Origin: Microbacterium esteraromaticum
Lineage (GTDB): Bacteria > Actinomycetota > Actinomycetes > Actinomycetales > Microbacteriaceae
Assembly: GCF_014084045.1 (NCBI RefSeq)
Contig: NZ_CP043732.1
Location: 2,790,001 to 2,854,000, forward strand
Direction: 5' to 3'
DNA length: 64,000 bases
The notes beneath the pieces are model-generated. The model searched no databases and was not told where the DNA came from. It saw only the letters and a program-made list of their open reading frames with translations. Made by a program: the position numbers and the translations under genes. Shown here one piece after another: positions 44,060 to 53,834 of the stretch (position 1 is its first letter; every line of letters begins with the position of its first letter).

Positions 44060-45898
44060 TCAGCCCTTGTGACGAGGCTTGCGTGCCGGGCGGTCGTCGC
44101 GCGGGTAGCCGCCGCGGTCAGAGCGTGCGCCGCGATCGTCGCGCGAGTATCCTCGGCCACCGCGGTCGTCGCGGTCGCGCGGCGCACGACGGTTAGGCAC
44201 TCCGCGGTCGGGGCGGATCTCGATGAGCTTCCCCGAGATGCGCGTGTCACGCAGCCTGTCGAGCACTGACGGGTCCATGTTCACCGGCAGCTCGACGATC
44301 GAGAAGTCGGGCTTGATCGAGATGGCGCCGAAGTCGTCGCGGCCCAGGCCGCCCTCGTTCGCGAGCGCCCCCACGATCTGACGGGGTTCGACGCGGTGAC
44401 GACGGCCGACTTCGATGCGATAGGGCGCATAGTCGCCTCGTCCGCGGCGCTCACGCGAGCCGCGATCGGCGCGCTCGCGAGGCGGGCGGTTGTCGCGCTC
44501 GACCGCCCTCGAGAGCTCATCGTTCTCGGGGTCGAGCAGCAGGGGCGTCTCGCCCTGCGCGACCACGGCCAGTGCCGCGGCGACATCGGCCTCGGGCACG
44601 TCGTGGTTGCGCACGTAGTGGGCGATGATGTCGCGGAACGCCTCGATGCGACGCGTCTCTTCGAGCGCCGAGGTGATCGCGTCGTCGAATCGAGCGAGAC
44701 GAGTGGTGTTGACATCCTCGGTGGTCGGCAGCTGCATCTGCGCCGGAACCTGGCGCGTCGCCTTCTCGATGTGCTTGAGCAGGTAGCGCTCACGCGGCGT
44801 TATGAAGCTGATCGCGTCGCCGGTGCGGCCGGCGCGGCCGGTGCGGCCGATGCGGTGCACGTACGACTCGGTGTCCGTGGGGATGTCGAAGTTGACGACG
44901 TGGCTTATGCGCTCGACGTCGAGACCGCGGGCCGCGACATCGGTGGCGACGAGGATGTCGAGCTTGCCGTCCTTGAGCTGGTTGACGGAGCGCTCTCGCT
45001 GCACCTGCGGCACGTCACCGTTGATCGCCGCGGCCGAGTAGCCGCGGGCGCGCAGCTTCTCCGCCAGCGTCTCGGTCTCGTTCTTCGTGCGGACGAAGAT
45101 GATCATCCCGTCGAAGTTCTCGATCTCGAGGATGCGGGTCAGGGCATCCACCTTCTGGGCGTACGAGACGACGAGGTAGCGCTGGGTGATGTTCGTGTTC
45201 GTGGCGGTCTTCGACTTGACGGTGATCTCCTCGGGATCGCGCAGATACTGCTGCGCGAGCCGGCGGATGCTGGCCGGCATCGTCGCCGAGAACAGGGCGA
45301 CCTGCTTCTCTTCCGGAGTCTGTGCGAGGATCTGCTCGACATCCTCCGCGAAGCCCATCTTCAGCATCTCGTCGGCCTCGTCGAGCACCAGGTACTTCAG
45401 GTCCGAGAGGTCGAGAGTGCCCTTGGCGAGGTGGTCCATGATGCGACCAGGGGTGCCCACGACCACGTCGACGCCCCGGCGCAGGGCCGAGAGCTGCACG
45501 CCATAGCCCTGGCCGCCGTAGACGGGCAGCACGTGCACGCCCTTCATCTTCGTCGAGTACGCCTCGAACGCCTCGCACACCTGCAGCGCGAGCTCACGCG
45601 TGGGAGCGAGCACGAGCGCCTGCGGTGTCTTCTGTCCCGGCTCGAGCCGCTCGAGAACCGGCAGCGCGAAAGCCGCGGTCTTGCCCGTGCCGGTCTGCGC
45701 CATGCCGACCACGTCGCGGCCCTGCAGCAGAGTGGGAATGGTCGCCGCCTGGATGGGCGATGGCGTCTCGTACCCGAGGTCCTTGATCGCCTTCAGCAGC
45801 GAGCCGGTGATACCCAGCTCCTCGAATCCGGGAGTGGTCGCTCGCTCCTCCGCGATCTCGGGTGCGTCGGGGGCGGGGGCGATGTCGTCGGCAGTCAC
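44060..45898 (-). CDS. DEAD-box ATP-dependent RNA helicase (CsdA/DbpA type)
   Basis: A protein of 612 residues. Q motif FEELGITGSLLKAIKDLGYE; Walker A MAQTGTGKTAAFALPV; DEAD box LVLDEADEM; SAT motif LFSATMPASIRR; motif VI HRIGRTGRAGR. A helical linker and a C-terminal RNA-binding domain of the DbpA type (about 480-555, EVGRRHRVEPRQIVGALANE) follow. The last 45 residues are Arg/Gly/Asp-rich (DRGGRGYSRDD) and probably bind RNA non-specifically. Homologues act in cold-shock mRNA turnover and ribosome assembly. It is followed by an acyl-CoA ligase on the same strand, with no evident functional link. Confidence 0.95.
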   Translation of the reverse strand: MTADDIAPAPDAPEIAEERATTPGFEELGITGSLLKAIKDLGYETPSPIQAATIPTLLQGRDVVGMAQTGTGKTAAFALPVLERLEPGQKTPQALVLAPTRELALQVCEAFEAYSTKMKGVHVLPVYGGQGYGVQLSALRRGVDVVVGTPGRIMDHLAKGTLDLSDLKYLVLDEADEMLKMGFAEDVEQILAQTPEEKQVALFSATMPASIRRLAQQYLRDPEEITVKSKTATNTNITQRYLVVSYAQKVDALTRILEIENFDGMIIFVRTKNETETLAEKLRARGYSAAAINGDVPQVQRERSVNQLKDGKLDILVATDVAARGLDVERISHVVNFDIPTDTESYVHRIGRTGRAGRTGDAISFITPRERYLLKHIEKATRQVPAQMQLPTTEDVNTTRLARFDDAITSALEETRRIEAFRDIIAHYVRNHDVPEADVAAALAVVAQGETPLLLDPENDELSRAVERDNRPPRERADRGSRERRGRGDYAPYRIEVGRRHRVEPRQIVGALANEGGLGRDDFGAISIKPDFSIVELPVNMDPSVLDRLRDTRISGKLIEIRPDRGVPNRRAPRDRDDRGGRGYSRDDRGARSDRGGYPRDDRPARKPRHKG

Positions 45899-45939
45899 CT
45901 GACAACGATAGTGGGTGAGGATGTGAGAGTGCTGGCCGG

Positions 45940-47640
45940 TCAGCTGCCCGAGGTGAGCGCCAGCAGGCGCTCCTTCACCTGTCGCCGCAGCACCTTGCCG
46001 ATCAGCGACTTCGGGAGCTCGTCGACGATGAAGAGCCGCCGTGGCACCTTGTACGGTGTCAGGATGCCGCGGGCGAACTCGCGGATCGCCTCGATGTCGA
46101 CATCCTTGCCGTTCTCGACGACGATCGCGGCGACGACCTCCTCACCGGAGTGGTCGCTGGGCAGCCCGACGACGGCCGCATCCACGACATCCGGATGCTG
46201 GCGAAGGGCCCCCTCGACCTCGGTCGGAGCCACGTTGAAGCCCCCGGTGATGATGAGCTCCTTGATTCGGTCCACGATGCGCACGAAGCCGGCCTCGTCG
46301 ATGGTGACGATGTCGCCGGTGCGGAACCAGCCGTCGACGAACACCGCCTCGGTCTCCTCCGGCTTGCCGTAGTAGCCCGAGAAAACCTGCGGCCCTCGCA
46401 CGATCAGCTCGCCCGCGGATCCGGCCGGGACGTCGATTGTCGGGTTCTCCGGATCGACCACGCGGCACTCCGTGCCGGGCAGAGGCAAGCCGACAGTGCC
46501 CGCGACGCGGTTGTCAGCCACCGGATTCGCCATCAGCACGGGGGAGCACTCGCTCAGGCCGTACCCCTCGACGAGGAATCCGCCGGACGCCTTCTCGAAC
46601 GGCACCACCAGCTCATGCGCGAGCGCCATGGCGCCCGAGATCGCCACCTCGGTGCCCGCGAGGGAGATGCCCTTCTCCGCGGCGGCCGACAGCAGACGCT
46701 CGGCGATCGGCGGAACGAGCGGCAGGAAGGTCGCCGGATGCTTCTTCGTCACCTCGAGCACGAGGTCGGGATCGAACTTCGGGAACAGCACCAGCCTCGC
46801 GCCCATCGACATGGCGAATGTCAGGCACAGCGTGAGTCCGTATGCGTGGAACATCGGCAGCACGGCATAGACGACGCAGCCGTCGCCGCGTGTGATGGAG
46901 GGGACCCACGCCTGCGCCTGTGCGGCGTTGGCGAGCAGATTCCGATGCGTGAGCGACGCACCCTTCGGCGTGCCGGTCGTGCCGGACGTGTACTGGATGA
47001 TCGCGAGGTCGTCGGTTCCCGGGCGCGGGTGCGACGAAGGCAGCGGCGTTGCCGACACCAGCGAGTCCCAGCTGATCGCGCCGCGCACCTTGGCGGTCAG
47101 CGCGGCGCGCGATTCACGAGCCTTGGTGATCGGCAGCTTCAGCAGCAGCTGGGTCATGAACGGCATCGACTTCGTCACATCCACCGAGACGAGACTCGAC
47201 ACGGCCAGGTCCGCCGGGAACGCCTGGACGGTCTCGACGACCTTGCTCCACACGATGGCGTGCTTGGCTCCGTGATCCTCGAACTGCTTGCGGAGCTCTC
47301 GCGGGGTGTAGAGGGGATTGTGCTCGACCACCACGGCGCCGAGGCGGAGCACGGCGTAGAAGGCGATGATGTGCTGCGGGCAGTTGGGCAGCACGATCGC
47401 GACCGGATCGCCCGGGCCGATGCCGAGGTCGCGGAGCCCCGAGGCGACTCGATCGATCGCGTCCTGCATCTCGCGATAGGTCGTCTCGCGCCCGAAGAAC
47501 TGCAGAGCAGGGGCGTCCGGGTAGTCGCGCACCGACGCCTCGACGATGTCGATCAGCGAGCCGGTCACCTCGGGCAGATCCTGCGGAACCCCTTCGGCGT
47601 AGCTGGCGGTCCATGGGCGAGGAGGAACGAACTCGGTCAC
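45940..47640 (-). CDS. Long-chain fatty-acid-CoA ligase (AMP-binding)
   Basis: ANL-superfamily enzyme of 566 residues that activates a fatty acid to acyl-AMP and then acyl-CoA. The AMP-binding P-loop is IIQYTSGTTGTPKGASLTHR; further motifs are VEGYGLSECSPV, GWFRTGDIVTIDEAGFV and RIVDRIKELIITGGFNVAP. The catalytic lysine is in PKSLIGKVLRRQVKE. GTG at 47640 (VTEFVPPRPW) gives the family length; the frame stays open to 47721. It is divergent from gatC with 48 bases between starts. Chain-length preference cannot be told. Confidence 0.93.
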   Translation of the reverse strand: MTEFVPPRPWTASYAEGVPQDLPEVTGSLIDIVEASVRDYPDAPALQFFGRETTYREMQDAIDRVASGLRDLGIGPGDPVAIVLPNCPQHIIAFYAVLRLGAVVVEHNPLYTPRELRKQFEDHGAKHAIVWSKVVETVQAFPADLAVSSLVSVDVTKSMPFMTQLLLKLPITKARESRAALTAKVRGAISWDSLVSATPLPSSHPRPGTDDLAIIQYTSGTTGTPKGASLTHRNLLANAAQAQAWVPSITRGDGCVVYAVLPMFHAYGLTLCLTFAMSMGARLVLFPKFDPDLVLEVTKKHPATFLPLVPPIAERLLSAAAEKGISLAGTEVAISGAMALAHELVVPFEKASGGFLVEGYGLSECSPVLMANPVADNRVAGTVGLPLPGTECRVVDPENPTIDVPAGSAGELIVRGPQVFSGYYGKPEETEAVFVDGWFRTGDIVTIDEAGFVRIVDRIKELIITGGFNVAPTEVEGALRQHPDVVDAAVVGLPSDHSGEEVVAAIVVENGKDVDIEAIREFARGILTPYKVPRRLFIVDELPKSLIGKVLRRQVKERLLALTSGS

Positions 47641-47676
47641 GCTTCCCAGCCTACGCGTCTGCGCGTCGCGCTCTCG

Positions 47677-47682
47677 TAGACT
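47677..47682 (+). promoter_or_regulatory. Probable -10 element (TAGACT) for gatCAB, leaderless start
   Basis: TAGACT in CTCTCGTAGACTGATG ends six bases before GTG 47689. No ribosome-binding site separates them, consistent with a leaderless transcript for gatC-gatA-gatB. Confidence 0.5.
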
Positions 47683-47688
47683 GATGTG

Positions 47689-47988
47689 GTGTCTGAAATC
47701 ACCCCTGATCTTGTGCGCCATCTCGGCGTGCTCGCGCGCATCCAGCTCTCCGACGACGAGGTGACTCAGCTGACCGGTCAGCTCGACGCCATCGTCGACA
47801 ACATCGCCAAGGTGTCAGAGGTGGCGACGCCCGACGTTGTCGCCACGAGCCACCCGATCGCGATGAGCAACGTCTACCGCCCCGACGAGGTCGGCCAGAC
47901 CCTGACGCTCGAGCAGACCCTGCAGAACGCTCCGGATGCCGCCGATGGCCGCTTCCGCGTCACCGCCATCCTGGGAGAAGAGCAGTGA
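47689..47988 (+). CDS. gatC: Asp/Glu-tRNA amidotransferase subunit C
   Basis: A protein of 99 residues; the small wrap-around subunit that stabilises GatA-GatB in the complex converting misacylated Glu-tRNA(Gln) and/or Asp-tRNA(Asn). Family pattern: [20 protein letters not shown], then [18 protein letters not shown] and NVYRPDEVG. Two adjacent GTG codons (47686 and 47689) are possible starts; 47689 begins the family-like VSEIT. Its stop overlaps gatA (GTGA). Confidence 0.95.
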   Translation: MSEITPDLVRHLGVLARIQLSDDEVTQLTGQLDAIVDNIAKVSEVATPDVVATSHPIAMSNVYRPDEVGQTLTLEQTLQNAPDAADGRFRVTAILGEEQ

Positions 47989-49502
47989 GCGACATCATCC
48001 GCCTTACCGCCGCCGAGCTCGGCGAGAAGATCGCAGCCGGTGAGATCTCCAGCGTCGAGGCGACGCAGGCTCACCTCGACCGCATCGCCCAGATCGACGG
48101 CGATGTGCACGCCTTCCTCCACGTGAACGAGCACGCCCTCGCCGCAGCCGCCGAGGTGGATGCACGACGTGCGTCCGGCGAGCAGCTCGGCCCGATCGCC
48201 GGGGTGCCGCTCGCGGTCAAGGACGTGCTGGTGACGACGGACATGCCCTCCACGAGCGGTTCGAAGATCCTCGAGGGGTACATGTCGCCCTTCGACGCCA
48301 CCGTCGTGGCGCGCTCGCGCGCAGCCGGTCTGATCGCCCTGGGCAAGACCAACATGGACGAGTTCGCGATGGGGTCCTCCACCGAGCACTCGGCATACGG
48401 GCCGACGCGCAACCCGTGGGACCTCGACCGGATCCCCGGCGGATCGGGCGGCGGCTCGGCCGCGGCTGTCGCCGCCTTCGAGGCGCCGCTCGCCCTCGGC
48501 TCGGACACAGGCGGCTCGATCCGCCAGCCGGCGCACGTCACGGGGACGGTCGGCATCAAGCCCACCTACGGTGGTGTCAGCCGCTACGGCGCGATCGCTC
48601 TCGCATCCAGCCTCGACCAGGTCGGACCCGTCACCCGCACCGTGCTCGACGCCGGCCTGCTGCACGATGTGATCGGCGGCCATGACCCGAAGGACTCCAC
48701 CTCGCTGCCGCAGGACTGGCCGTCGTTCGCCGCCGCCGCTCGCGAGGGAGCGACAGGCCAGGTGCTCAAGGGACTCAAGGTCGGCGTGATCAGGGAGCTG
48801 CCCGACTCCGGTTTCCAGGCCGGCGTCGCGGCCTCGTTCCGCGAGTCCCTCGCGCTGATGGAGGCGCAGGGCGCGGAGATCGTCGAGATCTCGGCACCGC
48901 ACTTCGAGTACGGCGTCGCCGCCTACTACCTCATCCTCCCCGCCGAGGCATCCAGCAACCTCGCGAAGTTCGACTCGGTGCGGTTCGGTCTGCGTGTGAC
49001 CCCCGAAGGCGGAGCGACCGTCGAGGACGTCATGTCGGCCACGCGCGAGGCGGGATTCGGCCCCGAGGTCAAGCGTCGCATCATCCTCGGAACCTATGCA
49101 CTCTCCGCCGGGTACTACGACGCCTATTACGGCAGCGCGCAGAAGGTGCGCACGCTGATCCAGCGTGACTTCGACGAGGCGTTCGCGCAGGTCGACGTCA
49201 TCGCCACGCCCTCGGCTCCGACGACGGCGTTCAGGATCGGCGAGAAGATCGACGACCCTCTGCAGATGTACCTCAACGACCTCACGACGATTCCCGCGAA
49301 CCTCGCGGGCGTCCCCGGCATCTCGATCCCCTCCGGCCTCGCGTCCGAGGACGGGCTGCCCGTCGGCATCCAGTTCCTCGCGCCCGCTCACGAGGACGCC
49401 CGTCTCTATCGCGTCGGCGCGGCCCTCGAGGCCGTGCTGGTCGACTCATGGGGCGCGCCTCTGCTCGCCCGTGCTCCGCAGCTGCTGGGAGGAACCCGCT
49501 GA
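47985..49502 (+). CDS. gatA: Asp/Glu-tRNA amidotransferase subunit A
   Basis: Amidase-signature enzyme of 505 residues that frees ammonia from glutamine for the transamidation done by GatB. The Ser-cisSer-Lys triad is visible: Lys in [13 protein letters not shown], the glycine/serine-rich loop [16 protein letters not shown], and the nucleophile Ser in [15 protein letters not shown]. It starts at GTG overlapping gatC by four bases and its stop overlaps the gatB start (TGATG), so all three subunits are made in step. Confidence 0.97.
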   Translation: MSDIIRLTAAELGEKIAAGEISSVEATQAHLDRIAQIDGDVHAFLHVNEHALAAAAEVDARRASGEQLGPIAGVPLAVKDVLVTTDMPSTSGSKILEGYMSPFDATVVARSRAAGLIALGKTNMDEFAMGSSTEHSAYGPTRNPWDLDRIPGGSGGGSAAAVAAFEAPLALGSDTGGSIRQPAHVTGTVGIKPTYGGVSRYGAIALASSLDQVGPVTRTVLDAGLLHDVIGGHDPKDSTSLPQDWPSFAAAAREGATGQVLKGLKVGVIRELPDSGFQAGVAASFRESLALMEAQGAEIVEISAPHFEYGVAAYYLILPAEASSNLAKFDSVRFGLRVTPEGGATVEDVMSATREAGFGPEVKRRIILGTYALSAGYYDAYYGSAQKVRTLIQRDFDEAFAQVDVIATPSAPTTAFRIGEKIDDPLQMYLNDLTTIPANLAGVPGISIPSGLASEDGLPVGIQFLAPAHEDARLYRVGAALEAVLVDSWGAPLLARAPQLLGGTR

Positions 49503-51016
49503 TGGCCACCGCCAAGCTCATGGACTTCGACAAGGCCCTCGAACTGTTCGAGCCCGTGCTCGGCTTCGAGGTGCACGTCGAGCTGAACACGCGCACGAAG
49601 ATGTTCTCCGACGCGCCGAACCCGGCGAATGACGAGTTCCACGGCGCCGAGCCGAACACCCTCATCGCCCCGGTCGACCTCGGTCTGCCCGGCTCGCTTC
49701 CCGTGGTCAACGAGACCGCGGTGCGCTCGTCCATCAGCCTCGGCCTCGCGCTCGGATGCTCGATCGCCGAGTCCAGCCGGTTCGCGCGGAAGAACTACTT
49801 CTATCCCGACCTCGGCAAGAACTACCAGATCTCGCAGTACGACGAGCCGATCGCGTTCGAGGGCTCCGTCGAGGTCGAGCTCGAGGACGGCACGCTCGTG
49901 ACGATCCCGGTCGAGCGCGCTCACATGGAGGAGGACGCAGGCAAGCTCACGCACATGGGTGGGGCCACCGGGCGGATCCAGGGCGCTGAGTACTCGCTGG
50001 TCGACTACAACCGCGCGGGTGTGCCGCTCGTCGAGATCGTCACGAAGACGATCTTCGGCGCCGAGCACCGTGCTCCGGAGTATGCGAAGGCATACATCGC
50101 GGCGATCCGCGACATCGTGCGCGGCCTCGGCATCTCGGAAGCTCGTCTCGAGCGAGGCAACCTGCGCTGCGACGCGAACGTGTCGCTGCGACCTCGCGGC
50201 CAGGAGAAGCTTGGCACCCGCACCGAGACCAAGAACGTCAACTCGATGCGCTCGGTCGAGCGCGCAGTGCGCTACGAGATCCAGCGTCAGGCCGCGATCC
50301 TCGCAGACGGCGGCACCATCATCCAGGAGACGCGTCACTGGCACGAGGACACCGGCACGACCTCACCGGGCCGCCCGAAGTCCGACGCCGACGACTACCG
50401 CTACTTCCCGGAGCCCGATCTGCTGCCCGTGCAGCCGTCGCGTGAGCTCGTCGAAGAGCTTCGCGCCGCGCTGCCCGAGCAGCCCGTCGCCCGCCGCCGT
50501 CGTCTGAAGGCGGAGTGGGGCTTCACCGATCTGGAGTTCCAGGACGTGCGCAACGGCGGGCTGATCGACGTGGTCGAGGCGACGATCGCCGCAGGCGCCG
50601 CACCCGCAGCCGCGCGCAAGTGGTGGACGGGAGAGATCACCCGCATCGCGAATGCGCAGGAGCGCGAGGCCGCCGGTCTCGTCGCCCCGGAGGATGTGGC
50701 GGCTCTGCAGAAGCTGGTGGATGCCGGAACCCTGACCGACAAGCTCGCCAGGCAGGTGCTCGAGGGGGTCATCGCGGGAGAGGGATCTCCGCAGGAGGTC
50801 GTCGACTCCCGGGGCCTCGCCGTCGTGTCCGACGACGGAGCGCTCATCGCGGCCATCGACGAGGCGTTCGCCGCGCAGCCCGATGTGCTCGCGAAGATCA
50901 AGGACGGCAAGGTCCAGGCCGCCGGCGCGGTGATCGGCGCCGTCATGAAGGCCATGAAGGGCCAGGCAGATGCGGCTCGCGTCCGCGAGCTCATCCTCGA
51001 ACGGGCGGCTCAGTAG
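49502..51016 (+). CDS. gatB: Asp/Glu-tRNA amidotransferase subunit B
   Basis: A protein of 504 residues that phosphorylates the misacylated tRNA's side chain and amidates it with ammonia from GatA. Seen: [19 protein letters not shown], then [39 protein letters not shown], and the C-terminal tRNA-binding YqeY-like tail (about 430-504, [20 protein letters not shown]). It overlaps gatA by one base. A strong hairpin and then a 20-G run follow its stop. Confidence 0.97.
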   Translation: MATAKLMDFDKALELFEPVLGFEVHVELNTRTKMFSDAPNPANDEFHGAEPNTLIAPVDLGLPGSLPVVNETAVRSSISLGLALGCSIAESSRFARKNYFYPDLGKNYQISQYDEPIAFEGSVEVELEDGTLVTIPVERAHMEEDAGKLTHMGGATGRIQGAEYSLVDYNRAGVPLVEIVTKTIFGAEHRAPEYAKAYIAAIRDIVRGLGISEARLERGNLRCDANVSLRPRGQEKLGTRTETKNVNSMRSVERAVRYEIQRQAAILADGGTIIQETRHWHEDTGTTSPGRPKSDADDYRYFPEPDLLPVQPSRELVEELRAALPEQPVARRRRLKAEWGFTDLEFQDVRNGGLIDVVEATIAAGAAPAAARKWWTGEITRIANAQEREAAGLVAPEDVAALQKLVDAGTLTDKLARQVLEGVIAGEGSPQEVVDSRGLAVVSDDGALIAAIDEAFAAQPDVLAKIKDGKVQAAGAVIGAVMKAMKGQADAARVRELILERAAQ

Positions 51017-51028
51017 TCGGTGAGACCA

Positions 51029-51062
51029 CGATGGGCCGGGGAGCGAGCTTCCCGGCCCATCG
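51029..51062 (+). terminator. Hairpin terminator after gatB
   Basis: CGATGGGCCGGG (51029-51040) pairs perfectly with CCCGGCCCATCG (51051-51062) around a 10-base loop, followed by CTCTGTCC. It starts 13 bases after the gatB stop. Confidence 0.75.
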
Positions 51063-51074
51063 CTCTGTCCCGCA

Positions 51075-51094
51075 GGGGGGGGGGGGGGGGGGGG
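51075..51094. repeat. Homopolymeric run of 20 G
   Basis: Twenty consecutive G residues, preceded by CCGCA and followed by CGGCCGG. It lies in the gatB-dinB gap, 12 bases after the gatB terminator stem and 77 bases before the dinB ATG. Nothing like it occurs elsewhere in the window. It is either a slippage-prone tract or a sequencing/assembly artefact such as poly-G from two-colour chemistry. Confidence 0.9.
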
Positions 51095-51159
51095 CGGCCG
51101 GCTGCTCGAGTCAGCCTGAGCGCGCGGTCAGGCCTTTTCGCGATGTCAGAGGTCCCGGC

Positions 51160-51165
51160 GAGAAT
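51160..51165 (+). promoter_or_regulatory. Possible -10 element (GAGAAT) for dinB
   Basis: GAGAAT ends six bases before the dinB ATG, the spacing seen at the leaderless genes here. It lacks the usual T at position 1, so it is weak. No LexA box is recognised in the gap. Confidence 0.3.
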
Positions 51166-51171
51166 GGAGGC

Positions 51172-52431
51172 ATGGGACGCGGTGACGGATCGGGACGCAT
51201 GGTCTCGCCGGAAGGCGCTGATGACAGCGGCACGGGAATCCTGCACGTCGACATGGACGCCTTCTATGCGGCCGTCGAGGTGCTGCACGACCCTTCGCTG
51301 CGGGGACTCCCGCTGATCATCGGCGGCTCGGACGGGCGCTCGGTCGTGTCGAGCGCATCGTACGAGGCCCGCCGATTCGGCGTGCGAAGTGCGATGCCGG
51401 TCGGCCAGGCACTCCGACTGTGCCCGACCGCACGCGTGGTACCACCCGACTTCACCCGGTATCGGGCGGTGTCCACTCAGGTGATGGAGATCTTCCAGAG
51501 CATCACTCCGCTCGTCGAACCGCTCTCCATCGACGAGGCATTCCTCGACGTGCGCGGTGTGCGGCGGCTTTGGGGGAGTCCAGGCGAGATCGCGGGACTC
51601 ATCCGGCGCCGGGTGCGCGATGAGGTCGGCATCACCTGCAGCGTCGGGGTGGCGGCCACGAAGCACGTCGCGAAGATGGCATCCACCGTCTCGAAACCCG
51701 ACGGGATGCTCGTGGTTCCCGCGGCGCACACCCAGGAGTTCCTCGATCCGCGCCCGGTGGTCGCGATGTGGGGCGTGGGCCCGAAGGCCGCAGAGGCGCT
51801 CCAGCGCCGCGGCATCCGGCTCATCCGCGATGTCCGTGAGGCGCCGCCAGAGGCACTCGAGAGGGCGGTCGGGCCCGCACTGGGCCAGCGCATGCGCGAC
51901 CTCGCCCGCGGCAGGGACCCGCGTGTCGTCGAGACGGAGCGGGTGGAGAAGAGCATCGGGCACGAAGAGACATTCGACCGCGACATCGGCGATCTCGACC
52001 TGCTGCGCTCTGAGCTGCTCCGCCTCGCCGACAGGGTCGGCGCGCGGCTGCGATCATCGGGCTGGCAGGCGGGAGCCGTCTCGATCAAGATCCGCTTCGC
52101 CGACTTCACCACTCTGAGCCGCACGGTCTCGCTGCCCGAGCCGACCGATGTCGGCCAGCGCATCGGCGAGACCGCGGTCGCGCTGTTCGCACAGATCGAG
52201 CGACGGGACCCGCTGCGTCTCGTCGGCGTCCGCGCCGAGAGGCTGCGTCCTGCGGGCGCGTCGGCAACGGCGCTGTGGGATGACGACGAAGACCAGCGTC
52301 GCCTCGAGGGGACCCTCGATGACGCGCGAGCGCGGTTCGGCATCGGCATGATCACCCGCGCACGACACGTCGGCGCTTCGGAACGCGGCCCTCAGCACGG
52401 GCCGCAGCCGCGTCCCTTCAGCCGGGACTGA
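51172..52431 (+). CDS. dinB: DNA polymerase IV (Y family)
   Basis: Translesion polymerase of 419 residues. Catalytic acids lie in ILHVDMDAFYAAVEVLHD and LSIDEAFLDVRGV, with the nucleotide-gripping YEARRFGVRSAMPVG. HhH/thumb and little-finger domains follow (about 180-360). The last 60 residues are polar and no clear beta-clamp motif is obvious. ATG at 51172 is preceded by GGAGG, very close; ATG at 51199 (MVSPEGADDS) is an alternative. The same frame stays open upstream through the 20-G run to an ATG at 51031. Confidence 0.93.
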   Translation: MGRGDGSGRMVSPEGADDSGTGILHVDMDAFYAAVEVLHDPSLRGLPLIIGGSDGRSVVSSASYEARRFGVRSAMPVGQALRLCPTARVVPPDFTRYRAVSTQVMEIFQSITPLVEPLSIDEAFLDVRGVRRLWGSPGEIAGLIRRRVRDEVGITCSVGVAATKHVAKMASTVSKPDGMLVVPAAHTQEFLDPRPVVAMWGVGPKAAEALQRRGIRLIRDVREAPPEALERAVGPALGQRMRDLARGRDPRVVETERVEKSIGHEETFDRDIGDLDLLRSELLRLADRVGARLRSSGWQAGAVSIKIRFADFTTLSRTVSLPEPTDVGQRIGETAVALFAQIERRDPLRLVGVRAERLRPAGASATALWDDDEDQRRLEGTLDDARARFGIGMITRARHVGASERGPQHGPQPRPFSRD

Positions 52432-52445
52432 CCGCGTCGGTCGAC

Positions 52446-52451
52446 TAGCGT
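52446..52451 (+). promoter_or_regulatory. Possible -10 element (TAGCGT), leaderless start
   Basis: TAGCGT ends six bases before the ATG at 52458. It matches the TANNNT core and the spacing of the other leaderless starts. A GGGAG also lies in between. Confidence 0.35.
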
Positions 52452-52457
52452 GGGAGC

Positions 52458-53042
52458 ATGCCGAAAGCCCCAGCCCCCGATCCCTTCGGCGAGCGTCTCG
52501 ACGCGGGGACCGAGCGCATACTCGCTGCGGTGGCCGCGGTGTCTGCGTCGAACCCGGTCGTCGTCATCGACGGTCGCAGCGGCGCGGGCAAGAGCAGCCT
52601 CGCCGCGCGGGTCGCTCGCGCATGGCCCCTGGGCACCCCGGTTCAGCTGCTGGCCCTCGACTCGCTCTACCCCGGGTGGGGAGGTCTCGAGCGCGGCGGC
52701 GAGATCGCCCTCGAGACGGTTCTGCGTCCGCATGGGCGCGGACTGATCGGCATCTGGCGCCGATGGGACTGGGAACTCGAGGAGGAAGCCGAGGCACACG
52801 CCGTCGATCCGGCGCTCGGCCTGATCGTCGAAGGCTGCGGCGCGCTCACATCGGCGTCCGCGGCACTGGCTGACGTGACCGTCTGGGTCGACGGACCGCG
52901 CGAGTCGCGTCGTCACCGGGCCCTCGATCGCGACGGCGACGGCTTCCGCAGCCACTGGGACATGTGGGCGGCCCAGGAGGACGCGCACATCGCACGTCAC
53001 GAGCCGCAGCGGCACGCCCAGGTGAGCATCCTCACTCCGTAG
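52458..53042 (+). CDS. P-loop ATPase, uridine-kinase-like
   Basis: A protein of 194 residues with Walker A GRSGAGKSSLAARVA at about residues 38-52, then LLALDSLYPGWGGLERGG, which resembles the substrate loop of uridine kinases and related NMP-kinase-fold proteins. A lid-like RRWDWELEEEAEAH and IVEGCGALTSAS follow, then ESRRHRALDRDGDG. Small kinase-like proteins of this type are often annotated ATP-binding protein in actinobacteria. Substrate unknown. Its 3' end overlaps the convergent DUF2017 gene by 11 bases. Confidence 0.85.
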   Translation: MPKAPAPDPFGERLDAGTERILAAVAAVSASNPVVVIDGRSGAGKSSLAARVARAWPLGTPVQLLALDSLYPGWGGLERGGEIALETVLRPHGRGLIGIWRRWDWELEEEAEAHAVDPALGLIVEGCGALTSASAALADVTVWVDGPRESRRHRALDRDGDGFRSHWDMWAAQEDAHIARHEPQRHAQVSILTP

Positions 53043-53535
53043 CGCTGCTGGTGCCCTGCTGGTCGATCGCGTCGGCCCGCTGGATGAGATCCTCGAGGCG
53101 GTAGCCGAGCCAGTCGTACACGTGGAAGCGCGGGTCATCGACCGCGTGCCGATCATCGCGGTCGATGCCGAGACGAGATGCCACGACCAGTCGGATCGCC
53201 GCGAGGGTGCGCAGCCACGGGTCTACGCGCGCGGCCGCGAGCACGACGTCGTGAGCTTCGAGCACGTCGCGGGAGTCGTCCTGCTCGCCCGCGAAGCCCG
53301 CCAGATCGGCGCGTACCTCCTCGGCATCCCTGCGACGTCGGTCGAGCAGCTGGTCGCTGGTGCCGCGACGAAACTCCGCCGCGGCGACATCGTCGTCGGG
53401 GTAGGCGATGGGCGTCAGCCGGGCCAGAGCAGGATCGGCCGGGCTGCGCGGACCCTCGACGAGCCCGATGAACTCATCGATCAGGAGCAGGAGGTTGCGG
53501 CCTTCGATCCAGGCGATCGAGATGGTGACGGTCAC
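53032..53535 (-). CDS. DUF2017-family protein
   Basis: A protein of 167 residues, acidic, no membrane segment. Seen: [40 protein letters not shown], then [19 protein letters not shown]. This family is found directly after clpS in actinobacteria and its function is unknown; a role with Clp proteolysis is inferred from context only. The start is GTG at 53535, overlapping the clpS stop by four bases (GTGA on the minus strand); an upstream ATG at 53562 would overlap clpS by 31 bases and is less likely. Confidence 0.9.
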   Translation of the reverse strand: MTVTISIAWIEGRNLLLLIDEFIGLVEGPRSPADPALARLTPIAYPDDDVAAAEFRRGTSDQLLDRRRRDAEEVRADLAGFAGEQDDSRDVLEAHDVVLAAARVDPWLRTLAAIRLVVASRLGIDRDDRHAVDDPRFHVYDWLGYRLEDLIQRADAIDQQGTSSATE

Positions 53536-53834
53536 TGCGGCACCCGCCTGACCGTCGCCCATAGTCCGAAGTCGTGCATCGCCTGCGCGTGAACCTCCAT
53601 GGTCTCGCGGGGACCTGTGGCGACGACGGCATGGCCGTCGTTGTGCACCGCGAGCATGAGGGCGGTCGCCTGCTCCTCGGAGTATCCGAAGTAGCGGCGG
53701 AAGACGCGCACGACGTAGCTCATCAGGTTCACCGGGTCATCCCACACCACCAGCTGCCAAGGCACCAGGGGCGCAGCGGCGAGCTGCTCGTCGAGCTGTT
53801 CGTCGAGCAGGGGAGTGGAGGAGGGGATGCTCAT
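53532..53834 (-). CDS. clpS: ATP-dependent Clp protease adaptor ClpS
   Basis: A protein of 100 residues that delivers N-degron substrates to ClpC/ClpA. Core: [20 protein letters not shown] with the N-degron pocket Asp/Met region, then [20 protein letters not shown], whose His is part of the pocket. ATG at 53834 overlaps the metallopeptidase stop (ATGA). An in-frame ATG at 53840 exists but would lengthen the overlap. Its own stop overlaps the DUF2017 start, so three genes form one coupled chain. Confidence 0.95.
   Translation of the reverse strand: MSIPSSTPLLDEQLDEQLAAAPLVPWQLVVWDDPVNLMSYVVRVFRRYFGYSEEQATALMLAVHNDGHAVVATGPRETMEVHAQAMHDFGLWATVRRVPQ

Noticed and set aside
44396..46372. 658-codon open frame on the plus strand opposite the DEAD-box helicase and acyl-CoA ligase genes
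   Set aside because: It crosses two real minus-strand genes and shows no protein motif; it is a by-product of GC codon bias.
53532..53562. Longer DUF2017 start at 53562
   Set aside because: It would overlap clpS by 31 bases. The GTG at 53535 gives the standard 4-base overlap and the family-like N-terminus.
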